From Chloroflexi bacterium UBA2235 (GTDB lineage: Bacteria > Chloroflexota > UBA11872 > UBA12225): a stretch of 9,063 nt of DNA. Numbering within the stretch: the stretch's first letter is position 1; each line of letters opens with the position of its first letter. This document shows, one piece after another, positions 1-6,349 of the stretch. The notes below the pieces were generated by a model. The model did not search any database and was not told where the DNA came from. It worked only from the letters and a program-made list of their open reading frames with translations. Made by a program: the position numbers and the translations under genes. The stretch is from assembly GCA_002347925.1 (NCBI GenBank), contig DDYL01000046.1, forward strand, positions 1-9,063, read 5' to 3'.

Positions 1-18
1 GGCATGCGCCCGGAATAA
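1..18 (+). CDS. C-terminal tail of upstream gene, probably ATP synthase alpha (atpA)
   Basis: Only a few codons are inside the window. Frame 1 reads Gly-Met-Arg-Pro-Glu and stops at TAA (16-18), which is followed directly by a compact hairpin (19-33). This makes it the best candidate for the end of the preceding gene. In nearly all bacteria atpA precedes atpG, so atpA is the expected gene, but five residues cannot identify it. Frame 3 is an alternative that stays open to a TGA at 54-56. Identity comes from context alone. Confidence 0.4.
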   Translation, partial: GMRPE

Positions 19-33
19 CGGCGGTACCCGCCG
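19..33 (+). promoter_or_regulatory. Intercistronic hairpin before atpG
   Basis: CGGCGG (19-24) and CCGCCG (28-33) form a perfect 6-bp GC-only stem with a 3-base TAC loop, starting one base after the TAA at 16-18. No T-run follows, so it does not look like an intrinsic terminator. It could be an mRNA-stabilising or processing element between atpA and atpG, or have no function. Confidence 0.35.
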
Positions 34-95
34 CGCCGGGTGCCCTTACTCATTGACGGCGATTGTCGGCGGAAGATGCGAGGCACGATCAAGCG

Positions 96-1007
96 ATGGC
101 AACGGGACGCGAGATTCAGAGGCGGATGCGCTCAGTGCGTAACATCCGCCAGATCACGAAGGCGATGGAACTCATTGCCGTCACGAGGCTGCGCCGTGCC
201 CAGCAGCGAGTGCTTGCATCCCGCCCCTACTCCTCGAAGATGCGCGAGCTCATTGGCGAGATTGCGACCCAAGCGGGAGCGAACGCTGGTGACGAAGTGG
301 TTCTCCATCCGCTTCTGGAGCGCCGGGCAGTAACCCGAGTCGGCGTCGTACTGATGACGAGTGATCGTGGCTTGTGTGGCGCGCTCAACGGCAATACGTT
401 GCGTGCGGCTCTCCAGTACAGCTACCGGCAGCAGAATGGTGGCAAGCCAGTCGAGTTCATCGTCTTGGGGCGCAAGGGAATGCTTGGCTTGCGCCACACG
501 GATTTCCCCATGAAATCTGAGTTCACCGCGATTGGAGACTATCCGTCGATGGTTAAGACGAATCCGATCGCACGGGTCGCCATCCAAGCCTTTCTCGATG
601 GGGAAATTGATGAGGCGGTCATCGTTTACCCCAAGTTCGTGAGTACCTTGAAGCAGGAGCCGACGATATTTCCGCTTCTCCCGATTGACCCGCCTCCTGC
701 GTCGCCAAAGGTATCGGTCTCTATTGAGGTGGGTGCTTCACGGACCGCTGATCTGATGTACGAGCCGGATCCAAGGACGCTTCTCTCGCAGTTGCTGCCT
801 CGGTTCGTTGAGGTTCAGGTCTATCAATCGATCCTTGAGACGATCGCGAGTGAGTTCAGCGCACGCATGGTTGCCATGCGAAATGCAACTGACAACGCGA
901 CCGAACTGATCAAGGAACTTCAGCTTGGATACAACAAGGCGCGTCAGGCGACGATTACCCGAGAAATCATTGAGGTTTCGTCGGGCGCAGCTGCGCAGGG
1001 CCGATAG
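96..1007 (+). CDS. atpG: F1Fo ATP synthase subunit gamma
   Basis: Central stalk (rotor) subunit of F1, coupling proton flow through Fo to ATP synthesis in the beta subunits at the inner face of the membrane. The 303-residue product starts with the family pattern: a basic N-terminal helix containing QITKAM (residues 19-24), the conserved S-D-R-G-L-C-G-A-L-N motif at 89-98, and the C-terminal helix from about residue 253 with RMVAMRNATDNA, YNKARQ and TREI. The two terminal helices form the antiparallel coiled-coil shaft. Length is normal for the family (about 285-310). ATG at 96 is preferred over an in-frame TTG at 63 because the family N-terminus begins there and a GAGG lies at 80-83, although 12 bases away. 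It ends with TAG 40 bases before atpD, consistent with one operon. Confidence 0.97.
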   Translation: MATGREIQRRMRSVRNIRQITKAMELIAVTRLRRAQQRVLASRPYSSKMRELIGEIATQAGANAGDEVVLHPLLERRAVTRVGVVLMTSDRGLCGALNGNTLRAALQYSYRQQNGGKPVEFIVLGRKGMLGLRHTDFPMKSEFTAIGDYPSMVKTNPIARVAIQAFLDGEIDEAVIVYPKFVSTLKQEPTIFPLLPIDPPPASPKVSVSIEVGASRTADLMYEPDPRTLLSQLLPRFVEVQVYQSILETIASEFSARMVAMRNATDNATELIKELQLGYNKARQATITREIIEVSSGAAAQGR

Positions 1008-1047
1008 GCACGCTTAAGGCGGGTCTTCAGAGGAAGGATCAACGGCG

Positions 1048-2526
1048 ATGGCAAATGGCACCGTCGGAAAAGTCGTGCAGGTTCTAGGGGCAGTTATTGA
1101 CTGCGAGTTTCCTGCCGATCACATGCCGAGCATTTTCAATGCGGTCAAGATCCGCCGGGATGATTCCTCGGTTGCTGCGGCCTTGACCGGTGGTGGAGTT
1201 GGCAAGAGTTCCTCGAAACTCAATCCAGAGCTGGTGCTAGAAGTCGAGCAGCATATTGGCAACAACTGGGTGCGATGTGTTGCGATGGATACCACCGACG
1301 GTATCCGCCGAGGCATGGATGCGGTCGATACCGGTGCACCGATCAGCGTTCCGGTTGGTGAACCGACGCTCGGGCGCCTCTTCAACGTGATCGGTGAGCC
1401 GACTGACGAAAACGGTCCGGTTATCTCGAAAGACGACGTCGAAATCCATCGGTTGCCAATTCATCGCCTAGCCCCGACGTTTCAGGAGCAGGCCACCAAG
1501 ACAGAAATGTTCGAGACGGGGATCAAGGTCATCGACCTCGTCGCGCCATTCACAAAGGGTGGAAAGACGGCAATCTTCGGCGGTGCGGGTGTCGGAAAGA
1601 CCGTAACGATCATGGAACTCATCAATAACGTCGCAAAGCAGCACGGTGGCTATTCCGTGTTTTGCGGTGTCGGTGAGCGGTCCCGTGAGGGCAATGACCT
1701 TTACAAGGAATTCCAGGAATCTGGTGTCCTCTCAAAGTCGGTTCTTGTGTACGGCCAGATGAACGAGCCGCCGGGAGCGCGTCTGCGGGTTGCATTGACA
1801 GGGCTGACCATCGCCGAGTACTTCCGGGACGAGATGGACCAGGACCTCCTGCTTTTCATTGACAACATTTTCCGTTTCACCCAAGCGGGGTCGGAGGTTT
1901 CGGCGCTTCTTGGCCGGATGCCTTCTGCAGTGGGATATCAGCCAACGCTGGCGACGGAAATGGGCCAGCTTCAGGAACGGATCACGACGACTCGCAAGGG
2001 TTCAATTACCTCCGTGCAGGCGGTTTATGTGCCGGCGGACGACTATTCGGACCCAGCGCCAGTAGCAACGTTTGCCCATCTCGACGCGACCATCACACTT
2101 GAGCGTGCGATTTTGGAAAAGGCGATCTATCCTGCAGTCGACCCTTTGACCAGTACATCGCGGATTCTCGACCCGGCGGTCGTTGGCAAGGACCATTACG
2201 ACACTGCCCGTGGAGTGCAGAGGCTTTTGCAGCGGTACAAGGAACTTCAGGACATCATCGCCATCCTTGGCATGGAGGAGCTTTCTGACGATGACCGCCT
2301 CACGGTCAACCGTGCGCGTCGCGTAGAAATGTTCCTGGCACAGCCAATGTTTGTGGCCGAGGTGTTCACAAACGTACCTGGAAAGTATGTGTCGGTTGCA
2401 GAGACGGTGCGCGGTTTCCGCGAAATCCTGGATGGGAAGCACGATGCGCTTCCCGAGCAGGCCTTCTACCTGGTTGGCGGGATTGATGAGGCGGTCGAGA
2501 AGGCCCGCCAGATGGCTGCGCAATAA
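1048..2526 (+). CDS. atpD: F1Fo ATP synthase subunit beta
   Basis: Catalytic subunit of F1. The 492-residue product has an N-terminal beta-barrel (about 1-110), the nucleotide-binding domain with Walker A GGAGVGKT at 178-185, the catalytic Glu210-Arg211 in GVGERSREGNDLY, Walker B LLLFIDNIFRF, the LATEMGQLQERI segment, and a C-terminal helical domain. There the usual DELSEED lever reads EELSDDD, still acidic. A strong ribosome site AGGAAGG (1031-1037) lies 10 bases before the ATG. The protein is some 20 residues longer than usual. The excess sits near residues 38-60, between AVKI and LVLEVEQHIG, and is a Ser/Ala/Gly-rich loop in the barrel. All catalytic motifs are intact, so it should be active. 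Confidence 0.99.
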   Translation: MANGTVGKVVQVLGAVIDCEFPADHMPSIFNAVKIRRDDSSVAAALTGGGVGKSSSKLNPELVLEVEQHIGNNWVRCVAMDTTDGIRRGMDAVDTGAPISVPVGEPTLGRLFNVIGEPTDENGPVISKDDVEIHRLPIHRLAPTFQEQATKTEMFETGIKVIDLVAPFTKGGKTAIFGGAGVGKTVTIMELINNVAKQHGGYSVFCGVGERSREGNDLYKEFQESGVLSKSVLVYGQMNEPPGARLRVALTGLTIAEYFRDEMDQDLLLFIDNIFRFTQAGSEVSALLGRMPSAVGYQPTLATEMGQLQERITTTRKGSITSVQAVYVPADDYSDPAPVATFAHLDATITLERAILEKAIYPAVDPLTSTSRILDPAVVGKDHYDTARGVQRLLQRYKELQDIIAILGMEELSDDDRLTVNRARRVEMFLAQPMFVAEVFTNVPGKYVSVAETVRGFREILDGKHDALPEQAFYLVGGIDEAVEKARQMAAQ

Positions 2527-2532
2527 TCACTC

Positions 2533-2556
2533 GGGGCGTCGGGCGACTGACGTCCC
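2533..2556 (+). promoter_or_regulatory. Hairpin between atpD and atpC
   Basis: GGGGCGTC (2533-2540) can pair with GACGTCCC (2549-2556) over 8 bp, including one G-U pair, around an 8-base loop. It begins 7 bases after the atpD stop. The following bases (ATTCCAAT) hold no T-run, so it is not a standard terminator. Such a structure could stabilise the 3' end of the upstream message or lower the amount of epsilon made relative to beta; this role is inferred. Confidence 0.35.
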
Positions 2557-2608
2557 ATTCCAATACTGCTGGTTGAGCGAATTGATCGCCTATTGGGGAT
2601 GGACGGCC

Positions 2609-2614
2609 GGGAGG
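2609..2614 (+). promoter_or_regulatory. Ribosome binding site fixing the atpC start
   Basis: GGGAGG lies 5 bases before the ATG at 2620. The in-frame TTG at 2593 has no comparable site, and the nine residues it would add are not family-like. This supports the shorter 141-residue protein. Confidence 0.7.
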
Positions 2615-2619
2615 TCGAG

Positions 2620-3045
2620 ATGCCTTTACATGTTGAAATCATTGCGGCGGAGCAGCCGATTCTGACGAGTGATGCCGACGTTGTTGTTGCAATGACCGTG
2701 AGTGGGCAGATCTCAGTGCTTCCGCAACATGCGCCACTTTTGACCTTGCTCGCGCCGGGAGAGTTGCGTCTCGGTCGTGGCGCAAATGAGGTCCTCTTGG
2801 CGCTTGCGGGTGGGTATCTCGAAATCCGTGATGATCACGTCACGATCCTTGCCGATGCCGCCGAACGGGCTGAGGATATTGATGTCTCCCGCGCCGAGCG
2901 CGCGCGTGACCGTGCGTCTGCCCGGCTTCGGGAGTCACGCTCCACTATTGATGTAGCGCGTGCATCTTCGGCACTTGCGCGTGCAACTTCCAGACTGAAG
3001 GCGGCGGATCACGTGCGCACCCGGGGAGTGACGCGAGCGCGGTAG
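2620..3045 (+). CDS. atpC: F1Fo ATP synthase subunit epsilon
   Basis: Epsilon is part of the central stalk with gamma. It contacts the c-ring and, in many bacteria, inhibits ATP hydrolysis through its C-terminal helices. The 141-residue protein starts MPLHVEII and shows the N-terminal beta-sandwich signature: HAPLLTLLAPGELRL followed by LALAGGYLEIRDDHVTILADAAERAEDID. After about residue 85 it becomes an Arg/Ala-rich helical segment, the expected hairpin domain, ending in a basic tail. Size is typical (130-145). It follows atpD by 93 bases, a larger gap than atpG-atpD, with a hairpin in between. As the last atp gene it leads into murA. Confidence 0.95.
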   Translation: MPLHVEIIAAEQPILTSDADVVVAMTVSGQISVLPQHAPLLTLLAPGELRLGRGANEVLLALAGGYLEIRDDHVTILADAAERAEDIDVSRAERARDRASARLRESRSTIDVARASSALARATSRLKAADHVRTRGVTRAR

Positions 3046-3066
3046 CATTCGGTCAACTCTTCACCT

Positions 3067-3104
3067 CCACGCCCGTAGTAGCCGTGGTGCGTTAGAGGGC
3101 GTGG
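3067..3104 (+). promoter_or_regulatory. Possible hairpin masking the murA ribosome binding site
   Basis: CCACGCCC (3067-3074) pairs perfectly with GGGCGTGG (3097-3104). The right arm runs into GGGAG (3103-3107), the only evident ribosome site for murA. The left arm could instead pair with CGTGG at 3083-3087 through its first five bases (CCACG), giving a mutually exclusive smaller hairpin. No T-run follows. It may tune translation of murA; function is inferred from pairing alone. Confidence 0.3.
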
Positions 3105-3119
3105 GAGATCATTGCGCTC

Positions 3120-4493
3120 GTGATCGCTGATGTGCCACCTCGAACAAGCGACCCCGTTGCTGCAATTGGTTCGGGCCATGGCGCTGGTGCTCGATGGGTA
3201 TCCGTTGAGGGCGGCGCCAGGCTAAGTGGGGAAATCCAGACAAGCGGGGCAAAGAACGCCGCCACCAAGATGATGGCGTCGGCTCTGCTGACTTCCGAAC
3301 CGGTTGTTCTCGAGAATGTGCCCTCGATTGACGCAATCCGGACCCAGAGTGCCCTGCTGACCGCGCTTGGGGCGTCGGTTGAATGGGACGCGGTTCGTCA
3401 CACGGTAACGATTGTCGCTGAGCACCTGAATGGTGACCGGCTGATCGAATCACTCGCGTCACGGGAGCGGGCGTCATTCGTGATGACGGGCCCACTCCTC
3501 GCGAGGTTAGGACACGTAGAGGCGCCTCGTCCCGGCGGATGCAAGCTTGGCGCCCGGCCAGTGAACGTCGACATCCGCGGATTTCAGGCGATGGGTGCGA
3601 CGGTCACCCAAGTGGACGCAGCGTACGAAATCCGCGCGGACCGTCTCACAGGCGCAAACCTCTATCTTGACTACCCAAGCCACACCGGCACAGAAAACTT
3701 GATGATGGCGGCCTGCCTTGCCGTTGGGACTACTACCATCAAGAATGCATCGTGCGAACCCGAGGTGGTCGCCCTTGCTCTTCATCTCAACAGTATGGGT
3801 GCACGGATCCGGGGGGCGGGTACCCCGAAGATTGAGATCCACGGGGTGGAGCGACTTCACGGTGTGCAAACCCGTGTTATTCCTGATCGAATTGAAGCGG
3901 GTAGTTTTGCGATTGCCGCCGCTGCCACTGGAGGCGACGTCACGATACGTGATGTCGTGCCGGAACATTTGGACCCAGTAATCTACAAGCTCGTTGAGTG
4001 CGGGGCGGTGGTGAAGGTAAACCGGAACTCGATTTCCATCCGGTGCGATGGACCGCTCCGACCGGTCGAAATCCAGGCAATCCACTATCCTGGGTTCCCT
4101 ACTGACCTCCAGACCCCGTTCGGGGCGCTGCTCACCCAAGCCCACGGCGAGAGCATTATTCACGAGCGGGTGTTCGAGTCGCGCTTCCGTTACGTGGATG
4201 AATTGCGGGCTCTGGGTGCCTCAATTGCGACTAATGGCGAGGCTGGCACGCGTGAAACCGAGACGGCGACCCGCGCGTACATCTACGGGCCGACGCAGCT
4301 GCGCGGAACGCGGGTGCGTGCGCTTGACCTGAGGTGCGGCCTTGCGCTGATCATTGCGGGCCTGTGCGCATCCGGAGAGACCCAAATCGCTGACTTCCAG
4401 CATGCCGAACGCGGCTATCAGGACCTTGCTGATCGCCTTAGGTCACTCGGGGCGCACCTTACGGTGCACGGTGACCCGGTTTCCATAGCCTGA
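3120..4493 (+). CDS. murA: UDP-N-acetylglucosamine 1-carboxyvinyltransferase
   Basis: Cytoplasmic enzyme that transfers enolpyruvate from PEP to UDP-GlcNAc, the first committed step of peptidoglycan synthesis. The 457-residue product has the EPT fold. Visible active-site elements are Lys45-Asn46 in SGAKNAA, the loop GGCKLGARP with Cys141 (the residue alkylated by fosfomycin in this family), Asp329 in YPGFPTDLQ, and Arg405 in LDLRC. Because Cys rather than Asp occupies the loop position, it resembles classic fosfomycin-sensitive MurA. Homology begins near residue 26 (WVSVEGG), so the GTG start at 3120 adds about 25 Pro/Ala/Gly-rich residues. No ATG, GTG or TTG start closer to residue 26 has a better ribosome site, though GTG at 3132 is possible. 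It sits 74 bases after atpC and may be cotranscribed with it. Confidence 0.96.
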   Translation: MIADVPPRTSDPVAAIGSGHGAGARWVSVEGGARLSGEIQTSGAKNAATKMMASALLTSEPVVLENVPSIDAIRTQSALLTALGASVEWDAVRHTVTIVAEHLNGDRLIESLASRERASFVMTGPLLARLGHVEAPRPGGCKLGARPVNVDIRGFQAMGATVTQVDAAYEIRADRLTGANLYLDYPSHTGTENLMMAACLAVGTTTIKNASCEPEVVALALHLNSMGARIRGAGTPKIEIHGVERLHGVQTRVIPDRIEAGSFAIAAAATGGDVTIRDVVPEHLDPVIYKLVECGAVVKVNRNSISIRCDGPLRPVEIQAIHYPGFPTDLQTPFGALLTQAHGESIIHERVFESRFRYVDELRALGASIATNGEAGTRETETATRAYIYGPTQLRGTRVRALDLRCGLALIIAGLCASGETQIADFQHAERGYQDLADRLRSLGAHLTVHGDPVSIA

Positions 4494-4503
4494 AGCTCCG
4501 GAA

Positions 4504-4560
4504 GATGGTCTGACAGGGTTGTCCAAGGTGCCACCTGTGGAACCGTCTCTGTCATAGTGT
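4504..4560 (+). promoter_or_regulatory. Candidate promoter region of mreB
   Basis: The murA-mreB gap (4494-4649) contains GATGGTCTGACAG (4504-4516) and GTCATAGTGT (4551-4560). The TAGTGT in the latter fits the TAnnnT form of a sigma-70 -10 box, 89 bases before the mreB start. The same 13-mer and a 9/10 match to the second block recur upstream of the ABC ATPase gene (6452-6499). A short palindrome AGGTG-C-CACCT (4526-4536) lies between the blocks. No good -35 box stands 16-18 bases from TAGTGT, so the promoter call is tentative. Confidence 0.35.
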
Positions 4561-4639
4561 GGAGTGGGTCGGTCAGCATCGTTGCTGTCGGCCAGTCCGG
4601 TCAACCATGCGCTTGCACGGTCCGGGTTCACTGTCTCGA

Positions 4640-4644
4640 GGAGG
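4640..4644 (+). promoter_or_regulatory. Ribosome binding site fixing the mreB start
   Basis: GGAGG within GAGGAGGA (4638-4645) stands 5 bases before the GTG at 4650. This is a near-ideal site and rules out the upstream in-frame GTG at 4557, which would add 31 residues without homology. Confidence 0.8.
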
Positions 4645-4649
4645 AACGG

Positions 4650-5651
4650 GTGTTCGGGCGACAGTTGGGTATCGACCTTGGGACGGCCAATGTCCTTGTG
4701 TTTGTCAAAGGCCGGGGAATTGTCATCAACGAGCCCTCGGTAGTGGCCATCTCCACGGTAGACAACCGTATCGAGGCAGTGGGCGACGCGGCAAACCAGA
4801 TGCTCGGACGGACGCCAGGGTCAATTCAGGTAATCCGCCCGATGAGGTCCGGGGTGATTGCCGATTACGTCGTTACCGAAGCGATGCTCCGGTACTTCAT
4901 CCACAAGGTTTGTGGCCGGTTTCGTCTTTGGAAGCCCGATGTGATGGTGTCGGTTCCCTGCGGGGTGACTAGCGTGGAGCGCCGGGCAGTGACCGATGCT
5001 GCGTTTTCGGCAGGTGCCCGTGAGGTCTACCTGATCGAGGAACCTTTGGCAGCGGCAATCGGTGCGAATGTCCCGATCAACTTCCCCAGTGGGAACATGA
5101 TTGTGAACATTGGCGGTGGCACGACTGAGGTCGCAGTGATCAGTCTGAACGGAATCGTTGTGCAACGTTCGGAGCGCGTTGGTGGGAACCGCATCGACGA
5201 GGCCATTGGAGCGTACATCCGTCGGCGGTACAACCTCAATATCGGTGACCACATGGCTGAGGAAGTGAAAATCGGGGTCGGCAGTGCGTTGCCTCTATCG
5301 GAGACACTGCGACATGAGGTGCGCGGGCGCGACCAAATCCTAGGATTGCCCCGGACGGTGACTGTTACGTCCGACGAGATTACCGAGGCGATTTCTGAGC
5401 CACTTGAGCAAATCGTGTCGACGGTCAAATATGTCCTTGAACGTACGCCTCCCGAGTTGTCATCGGACATCATCGACAAGGGCCTCGTGATGACTGGTGG
5501 CACGTCGATGCTTCGCCATCTCGACAGACTACTAAGTACCGTCACAGGCATACCATGCCACGTTGCTGAACGCCCTCTCGACTGTGTGGCACTCGGAACC
5601 GGACTTGCGCTCGAAAATCTCCATATTCTGAAGAAGTCGCTAGGCCGATAG
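4650..5651 (+). CDS. mreB: MreB/Mbl-type bacterial actin homologue with altered ATPase motifs
   Basis: Actin-fold ATP-binding protein that forms membrane-attached filaments guiding wall synthesis. The 333-residue length is typical. Recognisable motifs are phosphate-1 GIDLGTANV (7-15, Asp9 kept), EPSVVA, VSVPCGVTSVERRAV, AGAREVYLIEEPLAAAIGA (about 121-139), phosphate-2 at 153-160, the VRGRD..GLPRTVTVTSDEI segment, TPPELSSDIIDKG, and the near-invariant PLDCVALGTGLALEN end. Several usual nucleotide-site residues differ: DIGGGTTE reads NIGGGTTE (Asn153), GDxxD reads GNRID (Asn180), KIEIGSA reads KIGVGSA (Gly209), and TGGGALL reads TGGTSML (Thr285). It could be a weakly or non-hydrolysing paralogue. 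No mreC, mreD or pbp2 gene follows; the next gene is convergent, 20 bases away. Family assignment is firm, while Mbl versus MreB is open. Confidence 0.93.
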   Translation: MFGRQLGIDLGTANVLVFVKGRGIVINEPSVVAISTVDNRIEAVGDAANQMLGRTPGSIQVIRPMRSGVIADYVVTEAMLRYFIHKVCGRFRLWKPDVMVSVPCGVTSVERRAVTDAAFSAGAREVYLIEEPLAAAIGANVPINFPSGNMIVNIGGGTTEVAVISLNGIVVQRSERVGGNRIDEAIGAYIRRRYNLNIGDHMAEEVKIGVGSALPLSETLRHEVRGRDQILGLPRTVTVTSDEITEAISEPLEQIVSTVKYVLERTPPELSSDIIDKGLVMTGGTSMLRHLDRLLSTVTGIPCHVAERPLDCVALGTGLALENLHILKKSLGR

Positions 5652-5671
5652 ATCCAGACCGGCGGGCAGCT

Positions 5672-6277
5672 TCACGCTGCTGTGGGAGGGACGGTTTTGG
5701 CCTTCTTTGAAACCGACTGAACCTCCAAACCAGGCTTTCGCCGACTGACTATGAAGGCGCCGGTCGCGACAGTGACCCACAACCCGATCGACAGGCCGGT
5801 ACCCAGGGTTGGAAGCACGACACCGAGCGGGATGATGATCGCTCCCGCGGTTGCCGATCCCATCAGGACCGGGATGTCACCCATTCGTACCCACCTCGCT
5901 GACCGTGCGCCATGCGAAGCAATTCTGGATATCAGGGATGCGATGGCAAAGGATCCTGCGGACCCACAGATGGCCGCCACCCAGATCGGTACGCCTTCAG
6001 GGCAAACCATTGAGGCACCCACGGCCCCGGCGATGGTCGAGGATGCCTCACTCATGCGACGCATCAGCCACGCAAAGCGGCGGACTTTGCCCAGAGTGAG
6101 GTCCATTGCCAAGGCAGCGCCGGCGAAGAGCGCAACCAGTCGCCACACCCCGACGCCGTCCACGCCAAGGTCAGCGGCTAACTGAAGTCGGTTTGTCCAC
6201 CCTGCAATCGCTCCCGCTACCAACAGTGCAACGTAAGGGTTCAGTCCAGCTGCGGTCCCGATCACCAAACTTGTCAC
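5672..6277 (-). CDS. DUF4126-like integral membrane protein
   Basis: A 201-residue protein of unknown function. The N-terminus, with AAGLNPYVALLVAGAIAG, and the following pattern of hydrophobic segments resemble the DUF4126 family (AGLNxY start, about 200 residues). That assignment is by eye. Hydrophobic stretches lie at about 3-25, 44-62, 80-115 and 133-166, so probably four to six membrane passes. Basic residues in the loops (KVRRFAWLMRR, SRRK) and the Lys-rich tail suggest cytoplasmic loops and C-terminus. The GTG start at 6277 is supported by GGAGG (complement of 6288-6292) 10 bases upstream. It is divergent from the ABC ATPase gene and convergent with mreB, so it is probably a single-gene unit. 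Confidence 0.75.
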   Translation of the reverse strand: MTSLVIGTAAGLNPYVALLVAGAIAGWTNRLQLAADLGVDGVGVWRLVALFAGAALAMDLTLGKVRRFAWLMRRMSEASSTIAGAVGASMVCPEGVPIWVAAICGSAGSFAIASLISRIASHGARSARWVRMGDIPVLMGSATAGAIIIPLGVVLPTLGTGLSIGLWVTVATGAFIVSRRKPGLEVQSVSKKAKTVPPTAA

Positions 6278-6314
6278 GAAGGATCCGCCTCCACATGCCG
6301 CGCATTCTTGATAG

Positions 6315-6349
6315 TTATGCGCCAGTCTTAGTCGATGCTACACTGGCGC
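6315..6349 (+). promoter_or_regulatory. Candidate promoter with overlapping inverted repeat (operator-like)
   Basis: TGCTACACT (6336-6344) matches an extended -10 element (TGn plus TACACT). TTATGC (6315-6320) is a weak -35 at 18 bases. A perfect 8-bp inverted repeat, GCGCCAGT (6319-6326) and ACTGGCGC (6342-6349), brackets the spacer and covers part of the -10. The arm centres are 23 bp apart, about two helical turns, as for a dimeric repressor. It would give the downstream ABC ATPase a leader of roughly 240 bases. Confidence 0.4.

Noticed and set aside
985..996. 12-base perfect palindrome GCGCAGCTGCGC near the end of atpG
   Set aside because: It is inside Ala-Ala-Gln codons of the conserved gamma C-terminus and has no loop, so it is probably a codon by-product.
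1189..1212. TGGGVGKSS in AtpD as a second Walker A
   Set aside because: The first Gly of GxxxxGK is Thr and it lies in an insertion in the barrel domain, so it is only a resemblance.
3507..4163. 218-codon open frame on the - strand within murA
   Set aside because: Antisense to an intact murA, with no domain features.
5027..5551. 174-codon open frame on the - strand within mreB
   Set aside because: Antisense to mreB and low-complexity; no ribosome site or motif.
5666..5680. GCAGC-TTCAC-GCTGC hairpin between mreB and the DUF4126-like gene as a shared terminator
   Set aside because: Only a 5-bp stem with no T-run on either strand, and it overlaps the stop of the - strand gene.
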